From Psilocybe azurescens (taxonomy: Eukaryota > Basidiomycota > Agaricomycetes > Agaricales > Agrocybaceae): 64,000 nt of DNA. Positions 36,018-47,179 of this stretch are shown piece after piece (the first letter of the stretch is position 1; each line of letters opens with the position of its first letter). Both the position numbers and the translations under genes were made by a program. The stretch lies in contig JAJIRX010000166.1 in assembly GCA_023853785.1 (NCBI GenBank), positions 1 through 64,000 on the forward strand, written 5' to 3'. Under the pieces are notes generated by a model. That model had not been told where the DNA came from. It saw nothing but the letters and a program-made list of their open reading frames with translations, and did not search any database.

Positions 36018-36447
36018 GTGATTGCTTCCAGTTTAACAGTTCGACCGCAAAGCCATTAGCTTCGTCAATCCAATCGTCGATGTCTTCTTCGTCTGTGGGG
36101 TCTCCTTCTGCTCGTCCTCGCCTTGAAAGTCCATCCGCCGCTGCATGATCTTTCCCAGGAATGTGCCTCAGCTCGAAACTGAATAGAAGGATCCCCGCAA
36201 GCCACCGATTTGCCGCGGCGTTAGGAACAATGTCCGGGTTATTGATCATCCCCTTGATGTATTTGGCATCCACCTCGACCACGAGCTTCTTCACGCCTAC
36301 GATATAGAGTCGAGCATCTTTCAGCGCACGGAATGTTCCATACAGTTCCAGCTTGGCCTGTGAGTAGCGTTGTTCCCTTCGTTCCATGTTATTGACCGAA
36401 CCGTGAAGGATATCGAACGCCGTCGTCTCCTGTCTGTGACAGTACAT
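35920..36447 (-). pseudogene. Gypsy-1 RNase H region
   Basis: The stretch reads YSQAKLELYGTFRALKDARL, VVEVDAKYIKGMINNPDI and ELRHIPGKDHAAADGLSRR, the standard RNase H end of Ty3/Gypsy pol. The first part of the domain (an AIDAS-type Asp motif) lies upstream in another frame near 36500. It ends in an acidic linker leading to integrase. Confidence 0.8.
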
Positions 36448-36483
36448 ATCCCACTGCCATCCATGAAGAATCGACCGCCAGTG

Positions 36484-37925
36484 TCACCTCGTTGTCTGAG
36501 TCGTAGTTGATCGCGCGGATCGCTGGACATGTTTCGGCCAGCAGCTTGAGTTTGCCCATCGCGGCCAACTCCGTTTCCCGAAGGTAAACTCTTTATCCTT
36601 TCGGGTAAGATCCACTAGCGGCTTCGCGTGTTTAGCGTAATCTTTATAAACACCCGGATTGTACCCAACGTTCCTAGGAATCCTCGCACATCGGTAACGT
36701 TCTTGCATATCGGCCAATCAGTTATCTTCTGGACTCTCGATTGCAGCGGTATTCTTCCTTCATAGTTGCATACATGCCCAACAATCACCGCTGACGCTGC
36801 GCACAGACTAGACTTTGGCCCGGAAAACGTTCCTCCCGCAATCCGTATGCGCTGTATAACCCGATTTACGTTTTCTAGATGCTCCCACACAAATCGCCTA
36901 ATGCCGCCGTTCTCCCGGTATGGTCTGGTACCCTCCTCTTGGAAGTTCGTAGCGAGTGGTCGGACCTTTGACGGGTATGTCATCGATGAAGGGCTGTGTA
37001 ACGTGCGGAATTTCGTCTTGTAGGAGAAATGTCGTGTCCCCATGCTGAATCTGCATAGAGTTTGTGTATCCCATTGGAATCGACGTGAGTCGAAATGTAC
37101 CAAGCGGTGTCTGGAACGTTGTGAGGTCCCGTGATTCCACTGCCAGCTCTCGCTGATCGAAGCCGACGAAGAGGTCGAACATACCGTAGCAGCTTCTTCC
37201 TCCAAAGGATTCCGCGTATGGCTCCACGCTGGGTGGTAACGCTATCTTTGATGCTGACCCGATTCAGCGGCTGCAGATCGTGCACGAGGCGTAGCGATTT
37301 GCCATCTTTCTTCAGCACCGTGAACCACCTGGACCGATATGAGGAGTTCGATGGCTCGTATATTCCTGATGATATTTTAGACTTTATTACTTGATGACCT
37401 GGTCGTAACTTCCTCTTGGGATGGGGATATTGCGGAGTACCCACGGTACGTGTTCCACTGTAGGAATTGTCACTGGTTCGAAGTATTCTGTCTTAAATTT
37501 TCCTTTCTCGCTTTCGTCCCAGGCAAACCCGTCCTCGTGCGCTTTCAGCAGGTAGTGTACCAGTTTTTCTTCTTCCGGCCAAAGGAATCCCTCTTCATTA
37601 ACCTTCATTGCCTGTTTACGTTCCTCAGTGTATCTTTTCCCAGGCGTGAACTCTGGAGGCCTCGTCGGTAGCTCCGGCATTCCCTGTAAAGGGTTCCTGG
37701 GTGTTTTTCGCACAATTCTGAAATTCTCAGGAAGCGTGGTCGCAACGGGTTTGACGCGGTTTTCCACCTTTTGTATGCGAATGATTCTGCTGCGACCTCG
37801 GATTCGTCGAACCGGGTGGGTTCCTTGTAGTCGTAGACATCGTCCCATTCGCCGTCGTCGCCGGCGCAGTCGTCATCGTCCTCGGATTCCGACACCGTTT
37901 GCATACCCGGCATGTCCTCGTACAT
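36484..37925 (-). pseudogene. Gypsy-1 linker and reverse transcriptase
   Basis: The acidic linker and PEEEKLVHYLLKAHEDGFAW precede GIYEPSNSSYRSRWF and VLKKDGKSLRLVHDLQPLN (37270-37380). The palm motifs follow: CYGMFDLFVGFDQRE, TTFQTPLGTFRLTSIPMGYT and QPFIDDIPVKGP (36950-37190), in which F-I-D-D carries the catalytic Asp pair. After that VGHVCNYEGR and NVTDVRGFLGTLG lead to the connection domain. Frames change near 37220, 36960 and 36720. An inactive copy as read. Confidence 0.82.
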
Positions 37926-38178
37926 CCCTTCGTCTTCCTCCCCTTTTTCTCAAACAAGTCGTCACCGTCCCCCCCCTCTTCCCTCGAACCAGTCGTCATC
38001 GTCCCCCTCTCCCTCGTCTTCCGACTCCGACACCGTCTGCATACCCGGCATGTCCTCGTACCCCCTTCGTATCCTCCTTCATCAAACAAGTCGTTTACCG
38101 AATTCTTCAACCGCTGATATACTTTCTCTCTCTAGGCTTTCTTCTTCCGTGTTGGAGTCTCCTTGGCCGTCGGCCAAT

Positions 38179-38867
38179 TCATCGATTCCTAAAACCCGTT
38201 AGTACCGAGTTGGCCGCGGCGTCCTTTGCTTTCCGCGCTTTAGTAGGCACCGTAATGACAGCACATGTGTTCGGGTCGACTAGAGTGACATGGGAGTCTC
38301 CATTTGTGAAGTGCTGAACACTAGCCTGCGTCAGTGTTAGAAAAGGTCGTCCTAGTAGCATTTCGTGAGGGGCGCTTCCCTCGACCACCTGAACTTGTAG
38401 ATAGAATTCATAGCCCCGATGACTATTTTTAGGTCATGCAGAAGCCCCACGGTCCGAGATGTTGTGGCATTGGCCGAAACCATCTGCATTTGGTGGTCTG
38501 ATCGGATGGGGAGCCCCAACCGTTCCCATAGGTTTCTCCGTAGTGCGACAATCTGGCATCCGTCGTCCATGAGAGCTTCCACAGTGAACTTTCCCTCAAG
38601 CAGTACCTCGATAGCACGTAGGTCCTCGACGTGTTTCGCGACCACTAATCCGTCATTCCTGTCCGGAAGGGTTCGCCCTTGGCTGTGGTGTTTTGACGCC
38701 GGCGATGCCTCAGCTGACGCTGTGATCATGTTGAAGGCAGATCCCGACGAGGTAAGCCGTTTTGTCTGTATCATCTCTTTAATTTGTTTCCTAACCTCAG
38801 GTGCGATTGCCAGAAGTTCTTGCGTGGTAAGCGTTACCGTCGAACAGTCCTCGCTTAACCACTGCAT
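38179..38867 (-). pseudogene. Gypsy-1 retropepsin-type protease
   Basis: LLEGKFTVEALMDDGCQIV holds the aspartic protease active-site loop, here Asp-Asp-Gly where DSG or DTG is usual. PHEMLLGRPFLTL (38340-38380, shifted frame) is the C-terminal family motif. The protease would cut the Gag-Pol precursor. A Ser-to-Asp change in the loop would probably impair it, unless it is a consensus error. Confidence 0.75.
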
Positions 38868-38894
38868 CCACGATTTTCGGGTCTTCGATAGGTG

Positions 38895-39227
38895 TCATAT
38901 AACGATACTGAGCCCGGTCGATGCCCCAGCCGCTGGCTCTGGTACTGGAGTTGTGGATGCTTGCGTTGTTGTGGTGTTTCGTCCTGTCATGTCTGCCTGT
39001 TTCCCTTTGCTTCGGGTTGTCGGTCCTGCTGCCGCTGAGGTGCCCATTCTTTTACGAGACTCCTCTATTTTCTTTTGCGTTGATAGTGCTAGAGTCTCTA
39101 GCATCTCAAGTTCCTCCTTCTCCCGTTGTGTAGCGGTCGGACGTACATCTTCTGGTGCGTCGTCGTAGATTTCTTCAATTCGGCTAGCTGATCCTGTGTC
39201 TTGGATCTCTACGACGTTTGCTGACAC
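38895..39227 (-). pseudogene. Gypsy-1 Gag-protease linker
   Basis: A disordered Thr/Ser/Ala-rich segment with an acidic start (MSANVVEIQDTGSAS) and a short coiled coil (REKEELEMLETLALSTQKKI). It sits between the zinc knuckle and the protease, and a similar linker occurs in Gypsy-2 at 55704-56325. Confidence 0.6.
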
Positions 39228-39268
39228 CGACTGTACGCCAGGGGGTCGTCGGGTTAAGCTGCCTCCAG

Positions 39269-40244
39269 TTATCTATCTTTTCTTTCAAATTTAGCCCCTA
39301 ACGCGGTCCTTCCAGATATGCGACTTCCGTCCGGAAGCGAGACCTGATATGATGGTGGCTCCCGCTTGCACCAACCTTTCTTGAGGTAATCCATGAGGGA
39401 AGCGCAGTTGTTCATGTAGTGTGTCGGTTCTGAACAGAAGGTACAGTCGTTGTTCCGCTGAATGTAATTCTGTCCCGTTTGCTGAGTATTTGCAGTAGGG
39501 GTCGCTGGCCCTCCACCTTGGTTCATTTTCTGCATGAGTATTGCAACCGCTTCTACAAGGTTTACATTGTTGAACGCCTTGCCCAGGCTAGATACATCGA
39601 AGACTTCTTGTTTTACGATTGCTTGTTTATCTGGAGGCGTTACGTTTTTGGGGCGGAGCTGCGGAGAACCCTCCAGCGGACGGGTGTCGTGAAAGAACGA
39701 ATATGGCTGCTTCCGAGATGTCGTCGAGGGTCCATGGGTCGTCCGGGTGATGTTGTGGGTTTTGAAGACGTAGCTGTTCGCGGACTTCCCTTCTGAATTC
39801 GAGAGGAAACCCTTGAAAGAACATGTTGCTGATTTCCCTGTCCGTGAGGCGGTCTTTTGCCTTTAGGAACATGGAAATTTTTAGGAACGCCCGATAGTAT
39901 TCTCCGAATTGGTTTTGGGTTTTCATAGGTACGGAAGCTTGTTCTTCGATAAGGTTTTGCAGGTCATTTACAGAGTATTTTCGGTCGCCAGATGCTCCTG
40001 GGTACAGCCCGATCATAGCTGCTTTAAACGCTGCCCAGTTACCTCCTGCTGCTGCAGGCTGTAATGCCCAGAGGTCGTAGTCTTCCGTCGGTGCGTATGC
40101 TAGTGCATGATCGATGGTCTCCTGTTCAGTTAACGTGCAGTTCGTAGCTAGACGGTGTACCTCGTCAAGGAACCTAACCAAAGAAGCTGGTGCTCTGTCA
40201 AACTTTGGTGCGGAGTGATGATTCCTTCCTGGCATGGTAGACAT
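39269..40244 (-). pseudogene. Gypsy-1 Gag with zinc knuckle
   Basis: The capsid-like part (40244-39627) starts MSTMPGRNHHSAPKFDRAPA and contains WAAFKAAMIGLYPGASGDRK and the LTDREISNMFFQGFP motif common in basidiomycete Gypsy Gag. After a stop and frame change the CCHC zinc knuckle CTFCSEPTHYMNNC follows (39430-39470), which binds the genomic RNA. The break at about 39620 separates capsid from nucleocapsid. Confidence 0.82.
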
Positions 40245-40561
40245 TTTGGTTGGTGAAATAGTTTTGGATGATGATAATTGATCGACATATTCCAGTTAAC
40301 GACTGGTATGAAACGAGGCGGGGATGGCGAACGAGATTCTAAGGAATACGATGAATCTGAATACGAGAAGTATTCCGTGACACCAGATGTTGAGGCATCC
40401 AGTGAAGTTCTTACTGATGCGGTTTGGTTTTGAACGAGTGGTGAAGTAAAACGAACACGCTTTCGGGCCTATGATACGGATGATACGGCGTGTATCGAAG
40501 CAGTTTTGTAGTGTAGGTCTCACGGGACACGGTAGAGTTTTTAAGACACACAATAGAACCC

Positions 40562-40579
40562 CCCTCGCGGTGGGCTCCA
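40562..40579 (-). other. Gypsy-1 primer binding site
   Basis: On the minus strand TGGAGCCCACCGCGAGGG follows the 5' LTR end (...CTTCA) after a two-base spacer. This is the normal Ty3/Gypsy arrangement, with TGG pairing to the CCA end of a tRNA. The priming tRNA cannot be named from this window. Confidence 0.75.
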
Positions 40580-40581
40580 GT

Positions 40582-41345
40582 TGAAGATGAGTTAAACTGT
40601 CCTCTTTAGGACGGAGTATTCTCCCTTGTAGGTGTGACTGTTTTAACAGCCAACGGTTCGTTTGCTGAGGTTATATGTTCAGCAGGCGAAGGGTTAATGA
40701 GTGCCTATATTTCCACGATGACCAGCGTGATCGAGAAGCGCGAAACCGGAGGCGACGGAACGTTGATGCGAGACGGAAAGCGGACGTGGAAAGACGGATA
40801 ACGACGAGTATGTGAGCGGTTTGCGACGTGAGGTAAACTTCGACGATACGACGACGTCGAATTTCGGATGAATTTAGTTTTGGGGTTTTTGTTTTCAGAG
40901 CAAGTAGGTGTATAAGAAGCAAGTTGTGATTTTTGCTGAGGTCAAAAACCGACGACCTCGTACCAAATAATTGTACGCTACTTAAATATGTTTCCCTACG
41001 CTAAATTTTATATACTTGGTATGTTTCCAAGCGTTTGAAGCAATTGGTTGTAGGTCCGTTGAGCGCCTGGCTAAAGTAATAGCTTGTCGGCTATTCCGCT
41101 TTTCTTTTCCTGGGCCTCTGGATTCGTGTGGAAGTGCGGATAGAGATATGTGAATTTGATTCGATGTGGATGCGGATGTGATATGATCGAGTCGATGAGT
41201 CGTTGATCTATTTTTGTACTGGGACGACGTTTAGGCGGTTTCGAACGATGTCGGGCTATTTGAATTGTTCGCCTTTGGTGTGATTGATCTTCCCTTTGAA
41301 GCCGTTATGCCGCTTTCCGTGCTGAGACAGAACGGATGTTCTACA
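40582..41345 (-). repeat. Gypsy-1 5' LTR
   Basis: Near-identical to 32380-33142. It should contain the element's promoter, reading leftwards into gag. Confidence 0.92.
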
Positions 41346-41378
41346 GTATATGTACACACCGCCAAACGACATACATAT

Positions 41379-43160
41379 ACCACCTCAGGGCGTGAGCAAC
41401 AGCGGCGAGCCGGGGTTCTTCGATGCATTTCCTGGAGCTCGTGGAGGGCGGGGGAATAAAGATCTGTTGGGGAAGGAGGTCTTGGACGAGGTTTCTATGG
41501 GAGTGGAGGTGTGTTTTGGTGTGTTTTGGTGTTGGGGCAGAGGAAGGGGGAGGAGAGAGCAAGTTTGGGTTTAATGCGGAGGGGAATGCTGTATGTTTTC
41601 TTTCCTCGCTTTGTCTTTTCTTTCTTTTGCTCCTTTTGTCCTTGCTGATTTTATTATTATTATTTGTTCATGCAGCCATTCACGCTCCTCCTGATCTCGA
41701 CCCGTGCGTCTACACCCTCTCAAGGTGGGATAACGATCAAGCACAGGCTGATGCACACGCTGGACGCGTAGAACTTGATAAAATTTACAGAGAGCTGATT
41801 GAGAGGGGCAGGCCATTGTTTATTTCTGCACCGCCGGTGTGTTGTCTTTTTCTTTCTTCACGCCTTTCTTTTCGTTCAATCGGTTTTACCGGGTTTTTAC
41901 GCTACGCTACAGATGCAAGGCGTAGATACGATCCAGTTGAATCAAGACCCTGCAGGTGGAGCCGCAGAACAGCTGCAGTATGGAGATGACGGCGGGTTTT
42001 TATCTGATAGAAGCGACGATAACGATAACGATGAGGATGACAACAAGGAGGAGGATTCCAACAAAGAGTTCGCGGATGCATCGGGTGCGAGTCCGGGGAC
42101 GAAGCCTTTGTTATCTTCTGCTCAAGGTTGAGAAGGTGCGCCTGTGGTCAACCAAAGACAAGGTCAAGGACCGAGAGCACCGTTTAATCTTCCGGAGCTG
42201 AACATCCTCCCCAGTTCCCCTGCGATGCCAACGCCAGGCGAGTTTGCCCACTGCTATCCATATTTTCCTGTCCTCAGCGGCAGGGGGAAGATGTACCTAG
42301 AGCCTCGGCAGGGCTTTTGCAACATTTGTCTGTGCTAACTCCGACGTCAGTGTCGAAGAGCAAGTTCAACTCGAAGAAGCTTGTGTAGAAGTTCCTTGGT
42401 TAGGAGGAAGATAGGGCGTCCTGCGTGGCATGCGGCGGACGTGCAGGAAATCTCGCACGCCAAGGGCAAGGGGAGATAAGGGGTCGTTGGAGAAGAAGGC
42501 GAATAAGGAGAGGGGGAAGGAGAAGAAGGAGCGGAGGAGCAAGGTCAGCTAGTGATGGTGCAATGGGAGTGGAAGGGGGAGTGTATCGCCTTAGGGGGTA
42601 GTGGGAGTGATATGGGTGTCTTCTGAGAAGGGAGGAGAGGGGACGAGGGATTATAGTGTGACGCTGGGTACGGCGAAGGAGATGAAATGGAAGGTGAAGC
42701 ATAATCCTGTTGTATGCTTTAGGTGTGCCTTCTTCCAACGAACTCAAGCGTACATATATGCTAATGTGTCAGACGAAGACCCGGCGAGGACAGAGGACGA
42801 GCAAGAAGGATGAACTTGGGTGAATTGACCAGAATGAAACTACCTTGCATGTGTGCTAGGTGCAAGTTTATATGCACGCAGGTGACCTGCTCCAGCTTTA
42901 GGTGTGCCTTCTTCCTACCAACTCAAGCGTATATATGCTAACGTCACCACGACGCAGAGAGAAATACCAGCCGTATGACGCCCTCCGCCAGTGCTTCTGG
43001 CAGCAGTGCCTCAAGCAGTATGAGACAGACAACATGTGCGCTGTCGTCCTACCTTGAGCTGCGCACAATGCTCAACTTTCTCGGGTCTGTGCTTACCTCA
43101 GCCACCACGTCCCTCGTTCTTCACGCACCATGGGAATCAATCTCGTAGATTATGGATGCA
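41379..43160 (+). pseudogene. PSD2: PSD2 relic, third copy, C2 and EF-hand exons
   Basis: Plus-strand blocks in order: LGKEVLDEVSMGVE then SKFGFNAEGNA (41470-41590), an intron, PFTLLLISTRASTPSQGGIT near 41670, and the acidic linker (RSDDNDNDEDDNKEEDSNKE at 42003-42062). Then come GTAKEMKWKVKHNPVVCFR (42665-42721) and, after two tandem copies of an intron segment with TATGCTAATGT, CLKQYETDNM...ELRTMLNFLGSVLTSAT (43008-43105). The start of the first C2 domain is missing, lying where Gypsy-1 inserted, and the decarboxylase domain is missing too. Exons and introns match the copy at 11-14 kb at DNA level. Confidence 0.65.
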
Positions 43161-43923
43161 GTTCTTAATCTCTTGCTCATTTAAATAAGACTTCTGTAGC
43201 TGACCTGTTTTTGATTCTTGCTTGAGTTTGTATGTTATGTACTGGGGGTGCAGCAGACTGCAGTGCACAACGAAATTGTCGAAGCAGACCTTCCAGTCTC
43301 AGGGGCCTGGGTTGTACATTGAGTAGCGTGTCCCTGTAAGTAAAAAGGATGTAATCCACTAGTGTGGCGCTGGCCGGCTCAACGAACAATTCCTGGGCTG
43401 AAATGTACGGATAAGGGTATGGGCGAAGATAGGTGATAAGATAGCTGGGCATGAAGTTCTCGAAGCTTATAATGTTTGTGGTTGTGTGGTGGCATCACTT
43501 GCAGGGATGGGTGAAGCCGCCATTGTGCAGCTGGTACTCATCTCCAACGGCATTTACACGTACCTCCCACACATCCTGGAACATATTGAGCGAATCAGAG
43601 ACGCTGCGAGCATTCGTGTTGCACATTGAAGGGGTCTCCGTCTTCGTTGAGCCGATGATGTGCCCGACTCAGGCTTGGATTCGGCGTCCGTGTTACAGGT
43701 TACAACGTAGAAGAGTCTGCGCCTTGGTTGGTTGTGCGAAGCATTTAGTCGAAACGCAGGCACACTGCTTGGACAAAATGGTGATTTGATTATGCCGAGA
43801 GCGGCAACGTCAAGCTTGAATGAATGAATAGAAATTTATTTTTAGCGTGCTTACATACGGTTGTTTGTGACTGATTCAACAGAGCTTGCTCCTTGCTCTG
43901 ACTAGTACAGCCCACTCACAACC
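43161..43923. other. Possible unrecognised exon near 43500-43620 (+)
   Basis: After TTGCAG at 43499-43504, the plus strand reads MGEAAIVQLVLISNGIYTY and LPHILEHIERIRDAASI before a stop. It looks like coding sequence but I cannot name the family. The rest of the stretch shows nothing. Confidence 0.3.
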
Positions 43924-44793
43924 ATGGGCAGGAGAAAGATTGAGATACAACCCATAACAGTGAGTTTCTCTGCCTTTCAGCACGTACCAGCCCGGGGACG
44001 ACAATAGGCGACGAAGAAACCCTCGTGTGTTTGTCTACCAATTCGGACTTTCCTCCGTTTTTCACTCTACTTTCCCAACTACGTATGCTCACCACACACT
44101 CTCCGTGCAGCATGAACAAAACCGCTCTGTAACATTCCTCAAGGTACGCTCTCTTTGCATTCGTATTGTTCATTCCAATGTTGCACTATTTTTGTGCTGA
44201 TATCTTGGCAATTTCTCTATTCTTATTATAACATTTTGCCTATAAGATCCCCCTCTCACCCACCACCTCGCCTCCCTCGCCTCCCGCCTGCTCGCATCGC
44301 AAGAATGGGCTGTTCAAGAAAGCGTATGAGCTAGGGCGTACTGTGCTCCGTCGATGTCGCAGTCATCATCTTCGGTATGTCTCCTTACCCATAGCATCAC
44401 AGCAATGTTTCTCGTTGCATGGAATCCTTACGTTCTATTTTTATCTCCACCATAGAGGACCGACCAGGCCACGAAATCAAGCTGCACGAGTACAGTTTGT
44501 GCGAAATTTGCGATATCGTGCAGAAGCAGCTGCGAGTACGTATTTCTGGTGCCCTTCCCTTCTCCTTTCCCGCATACTGATGATCATGCTCCTCATCCTT
44601 ATTGATCACACAGCATCAAGGCAACAGTGACCTCCGGGGACCGGTCGACTTCTCAGGCGGTGCAGCAGCCAAGTTCGACGCTGACGGCGATGGCGACGAT
44701 GATATGGTGGACGACGAGGACGAGGGACGTGCCTGTGCGCTCGTCGAAGCGGACAAGAGGGGCGGGCCCGAAGCTGTCATTGCCCGAAGCTGA
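43924..44793 (+). pseudogene. MADS-box transcription factor (RLM1/MEF2 type), truncated
   Basis: ATG 43924 starts MGRRKIEIQPIT, the classic MADS-box N-terminus for DNA binding. A GTGAGT...GTGCAG intron (43960-44112) leads to HEQNRSVTFLK (44113-44146). After another intron come NGLFKKAYELG and, one base out of frame, VLCSVDVAVIIF (44304-44374). An intron ends CACCATAG (44455), then EDRPGHEIKLHEYSLCEICD and IVQKQLR complete the MEF2-type domain. The final exon, from the CACACAG near 44612, gives RGPVDFSGGAAAK and an acidic Asp-rich run, stopping at 44793. Family members are several hundred residues long, so the activation region is missing. The single extra G at about 44334-44336 is the only clear break in the MADS domain and could be a sequencing error. 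Confidence 0.7.
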
Positions 44794-44879
44794 CGGGCGA
44801 TGTGCGCGCTTTTTTCTTTTTTCTTTTCTTCTTCTGTAATCTTCCTACGTATCTCATGTCCATCAGCAAATCCTGATTT

Positions 44880-45429
44880 TCAGCTATAGTGAGCCGTAGC
44901 ATCACGCTTAAATCGCTGTAGCATCAAACCATCAAAGTATTACATAATACATCACCAACCAATACATAGCACTCCCTAGTATTCTGTAGCATCGGTTTTG
45001 CTCGATAGTATACCTCCTATGTTGTATAATGTTCAATAGTATTCATTACATTATCTCTAGCATTATACAGCACTTGATCGTCAAACTATAAGGAGAGCCT
45101 GAACAACAGAGAATAGCAAGGAAACAGCACACAATATACCTCATCTCCACAGTCCAAATAGTCTGTATACTACAGTACCAGTGATCAGTTCACTTCAGCT
45201 TATAAATAGAAAGGCAGCATGAGGCGACAGATTTAGGATACAAATACGGAACTGTACAAGTATTCTACTACAGCCTACTAGCAGACCTGCTCTATACTAC
45301 GGCTTTTGATGACAATGCCAAATACATCGCTTTGTCAAAGAATTTGTTCAGACGGAAATCAAGACTCAAACTATGACTGTTATTCGCTGTAAGACAATGA
45401 TTAGCTTTAGCTCCTATCCAGCGGAATCA
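44880..45429. repeat. Repeat-rich spacer with GTAGCAT/TAGTATTC words
   Basis: GTAGCAT occurs three times and TAGTAT-type words at least four times within 200 bases, and TACTACAG/CTGTAG words recur at 45160-45300. The pattern resembles subterminal repeats of the TIR elements above, but no matching terminal repeats were found. Confidence 0.35.
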
Positions 45430-46190
45430 AATCAGCGAGAGCACGAAGTTGATCTAAAGGGAGGATGTCCGCCATAGGGCCGCCACCTGCACGCTTTGCT
45501 CCTTTTCAATATATACATTGACGTTGACAGTTCTGGATAAGGACCTCGGAACCTGGCTCCTCTAACTGGAGGCTGAGGAATGATATCGAAACGTTGTGCA
45601 TATGTAAGAAATCTGTCGGTGATATCGCTGGAAGGTAGCTTCGCGAGAGATAGGAACAATTCGAAAAATTAAACGAATATCGACCACAGCATGTCCTAAG
45701 ATATATAGAATTAGATGGTTCTTTATAGCTTTAGAATTTTGAAAGCCACCTTTGAGGCCGCTTTGAGGCCATATGTAGTTTGGATCCATATTTGCAATTG
45801 CTGAGTCAAAAACCCATACGCCCGTTTCTCTGATGGTGGAAAAGCATTGATTGTTACATGTGGAAGGATAGTGTGGGGATAATGATACGCAGTAGCTTGA
45901 AGGCGAACTTTGTTCCATACCTCCAAACTGGTATAGGGGAGGTCACAACCAGCAGCTGCATTGCGCTTGCCTCCGATGCTGTCGATGTGAGCAGTATTGG
46001 TGGTCGCAGAGGGGTCTCGTTCACGCAGATTAACAACTCGGGTTGTATAATCTGCGATTGCCGGACGTAGATCAGGGAAGATTGAAGAGCCGGGCAACAT
46101 CATCGATGCTTGTTCTCTGGTAGCTGAGATCGCGTTGAGATGTTTAGTGCGGGGTGTCTTTGTAATTGCCCAATACACAACACCCAATCA
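45430..46190 (-). pseudogene. C-terminal remnant of a Plavaka-type transposase
   Basis: The minus strand reads LEVWNKVRLQATAYHYPHTI, HVTINAFPPSEK (about 45830-45940), the frame-shifted DRFLTYAQRFDIIPQPP, TSMYILKR (45510-45620) and MADILPLDQLRALADLIP (45425-45475). This order is the conserved tail of proteins linked to basidiomycete Plavaka transposons, as I know the family. The catalytic part upstream is gone and the sequence is cut at about 46200 by the Gypsy-2 LTR. At least two frame changes are present. Confidence 0.5.
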
Positions 46191-46201
46191 AATATTTATA
46201 T

Positions 46202-47162
46202 TGATCAGTTCGATCTGGGAGGGTAAGCTCTTAAGGCTTATTACAATAACTAGTTCTTAGCAGAGTACAGACTTAGACGATCGCTCTGGGGTGATCACTA
46301 GTAGCTAGAGAACGCTTTTACAGGCTAGTACACACAAGGCACTTGAATAGTAAGGGCGATCTCTATGTGAGGGCGATCACCAATATCAAGGGGATCGCTT
46401 TTGGGGGCGAGTGTACACGGGACACTTAACAGTTCTCTTTATAAAACCCAAACTCAAACTTTATCAAACACTATAAGCGATCACCCGTATTAACACGTAG
46501 TAGATCCTTAGTTCCTATAAGCAACTGGGCACACTAGTCCATAGTCCTTAGTTTACTATAGGCAACGTCCTGAAACAGTCAGATTTCTCTGACAGTCGTC
46601 CCTAGTTACTATGAGCGATCACTAGCCTTTATAGGGTTCCCACCCGTACTTAATAATCCCCAGGGCAGTCTTACTATAGGCAACGTCCTGAACAGTCGGA
46701 GTTCTCTGACAGCCGTCCCTAGTTACTATGAGCAATCGCTAGCCGTATAGGGTTCCAACCCGTACTTAACAATCCCCAGGGCAGTCCACGGATGACTTAT
46801 AAAAGCCTGCTTATCAAGTCTAATAGACCTGACGTTGAATATCACAATGGCGATCGCTCACGAAACCAGATAGCGCCTAATTGCTTAAGGTGAACTGCAG
46901 TGTTCGATCTCTTATCACACAAATCACTAGTCCTCAAGTGTTAACACTAGAATTCTTATTCAGAGTAAATTCTGATATCAAATCTGGGGTGTAGATTACT
47001 TGGTTCCTATTCTAAGATACAGGGCTGTTTTTATAGACTAAATAGATACTTTGGCTTGTGATAATTGAAAGAGACTAAGAGAAAAGGAAGGAAATGGACC
47101 GCAATCGCAAAAATAAGGGCCTCTGTATCTCACTGTGAATTGTAAGCTCAGAATGGTTTACA
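46202..47162 (-). repeat. Inferred Gypsy-2 3' LTR
   Basis: On the plus strand it runs from TGATCAGTTCG to GGTTTACA (TG...CA) and directly abuts a polypurine tract. No second LTR copy is in the window for comparison, so the left border rests on the TG end and on where the Plavaka remnant stops. Confidence 0.55.
46553..46786. repeat. 118-base tandem duplication in the Gypsy-2 LTR
   Basis: Unit 1 (46553-46670) and unit 2 (46671-46786) both begin TTACTATAGGCAACGTCCTG and end CCCCAGGGCAGTC, with several substitutions and small indels between them. Confidence 0.9.
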
Positions 47163-47179
47163 CCCTTTCATCTCCCCCA
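47163..47179 (-). other. Gypsy-2 polypurine tract
   Basis: On the minus strand GGGGGAGATGAAAGGG directly precedes TGTAAACC, the 5' edge of the inferred 3' LTR. This is the expected plus-strand DNA primer site. Confidence 0.7.

Larger units (their letters stand above)
32380..41345 (-). mobile_element. Gypsy-1: complete Ty3/Gypsy LTR retrotransposon
   Basis: Two LTRs of 763 and 764 bases bound an internal region with gag, protease, reverse transcriptase, RNase H and integrase in Ty3/Gypsy order, all on the minus strand. The target duplication GTAT occurs at 32376-32379 and 41346-41349. By eye the LTRs differ by about seven substitutions and five small indels, so the insertion is fairly young. 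Even so, every coding part carries stops or frame changes, so this copy cannot move by itself as read. A plus-strand gene lies between integrase and the 3' LTR. Confidence 0.9.

Noticed and set aside
44880..45429. A fourth TIR element
   Set aside because: Subterminal-like words are present, but no terminal repeats or target duplication could be matched.
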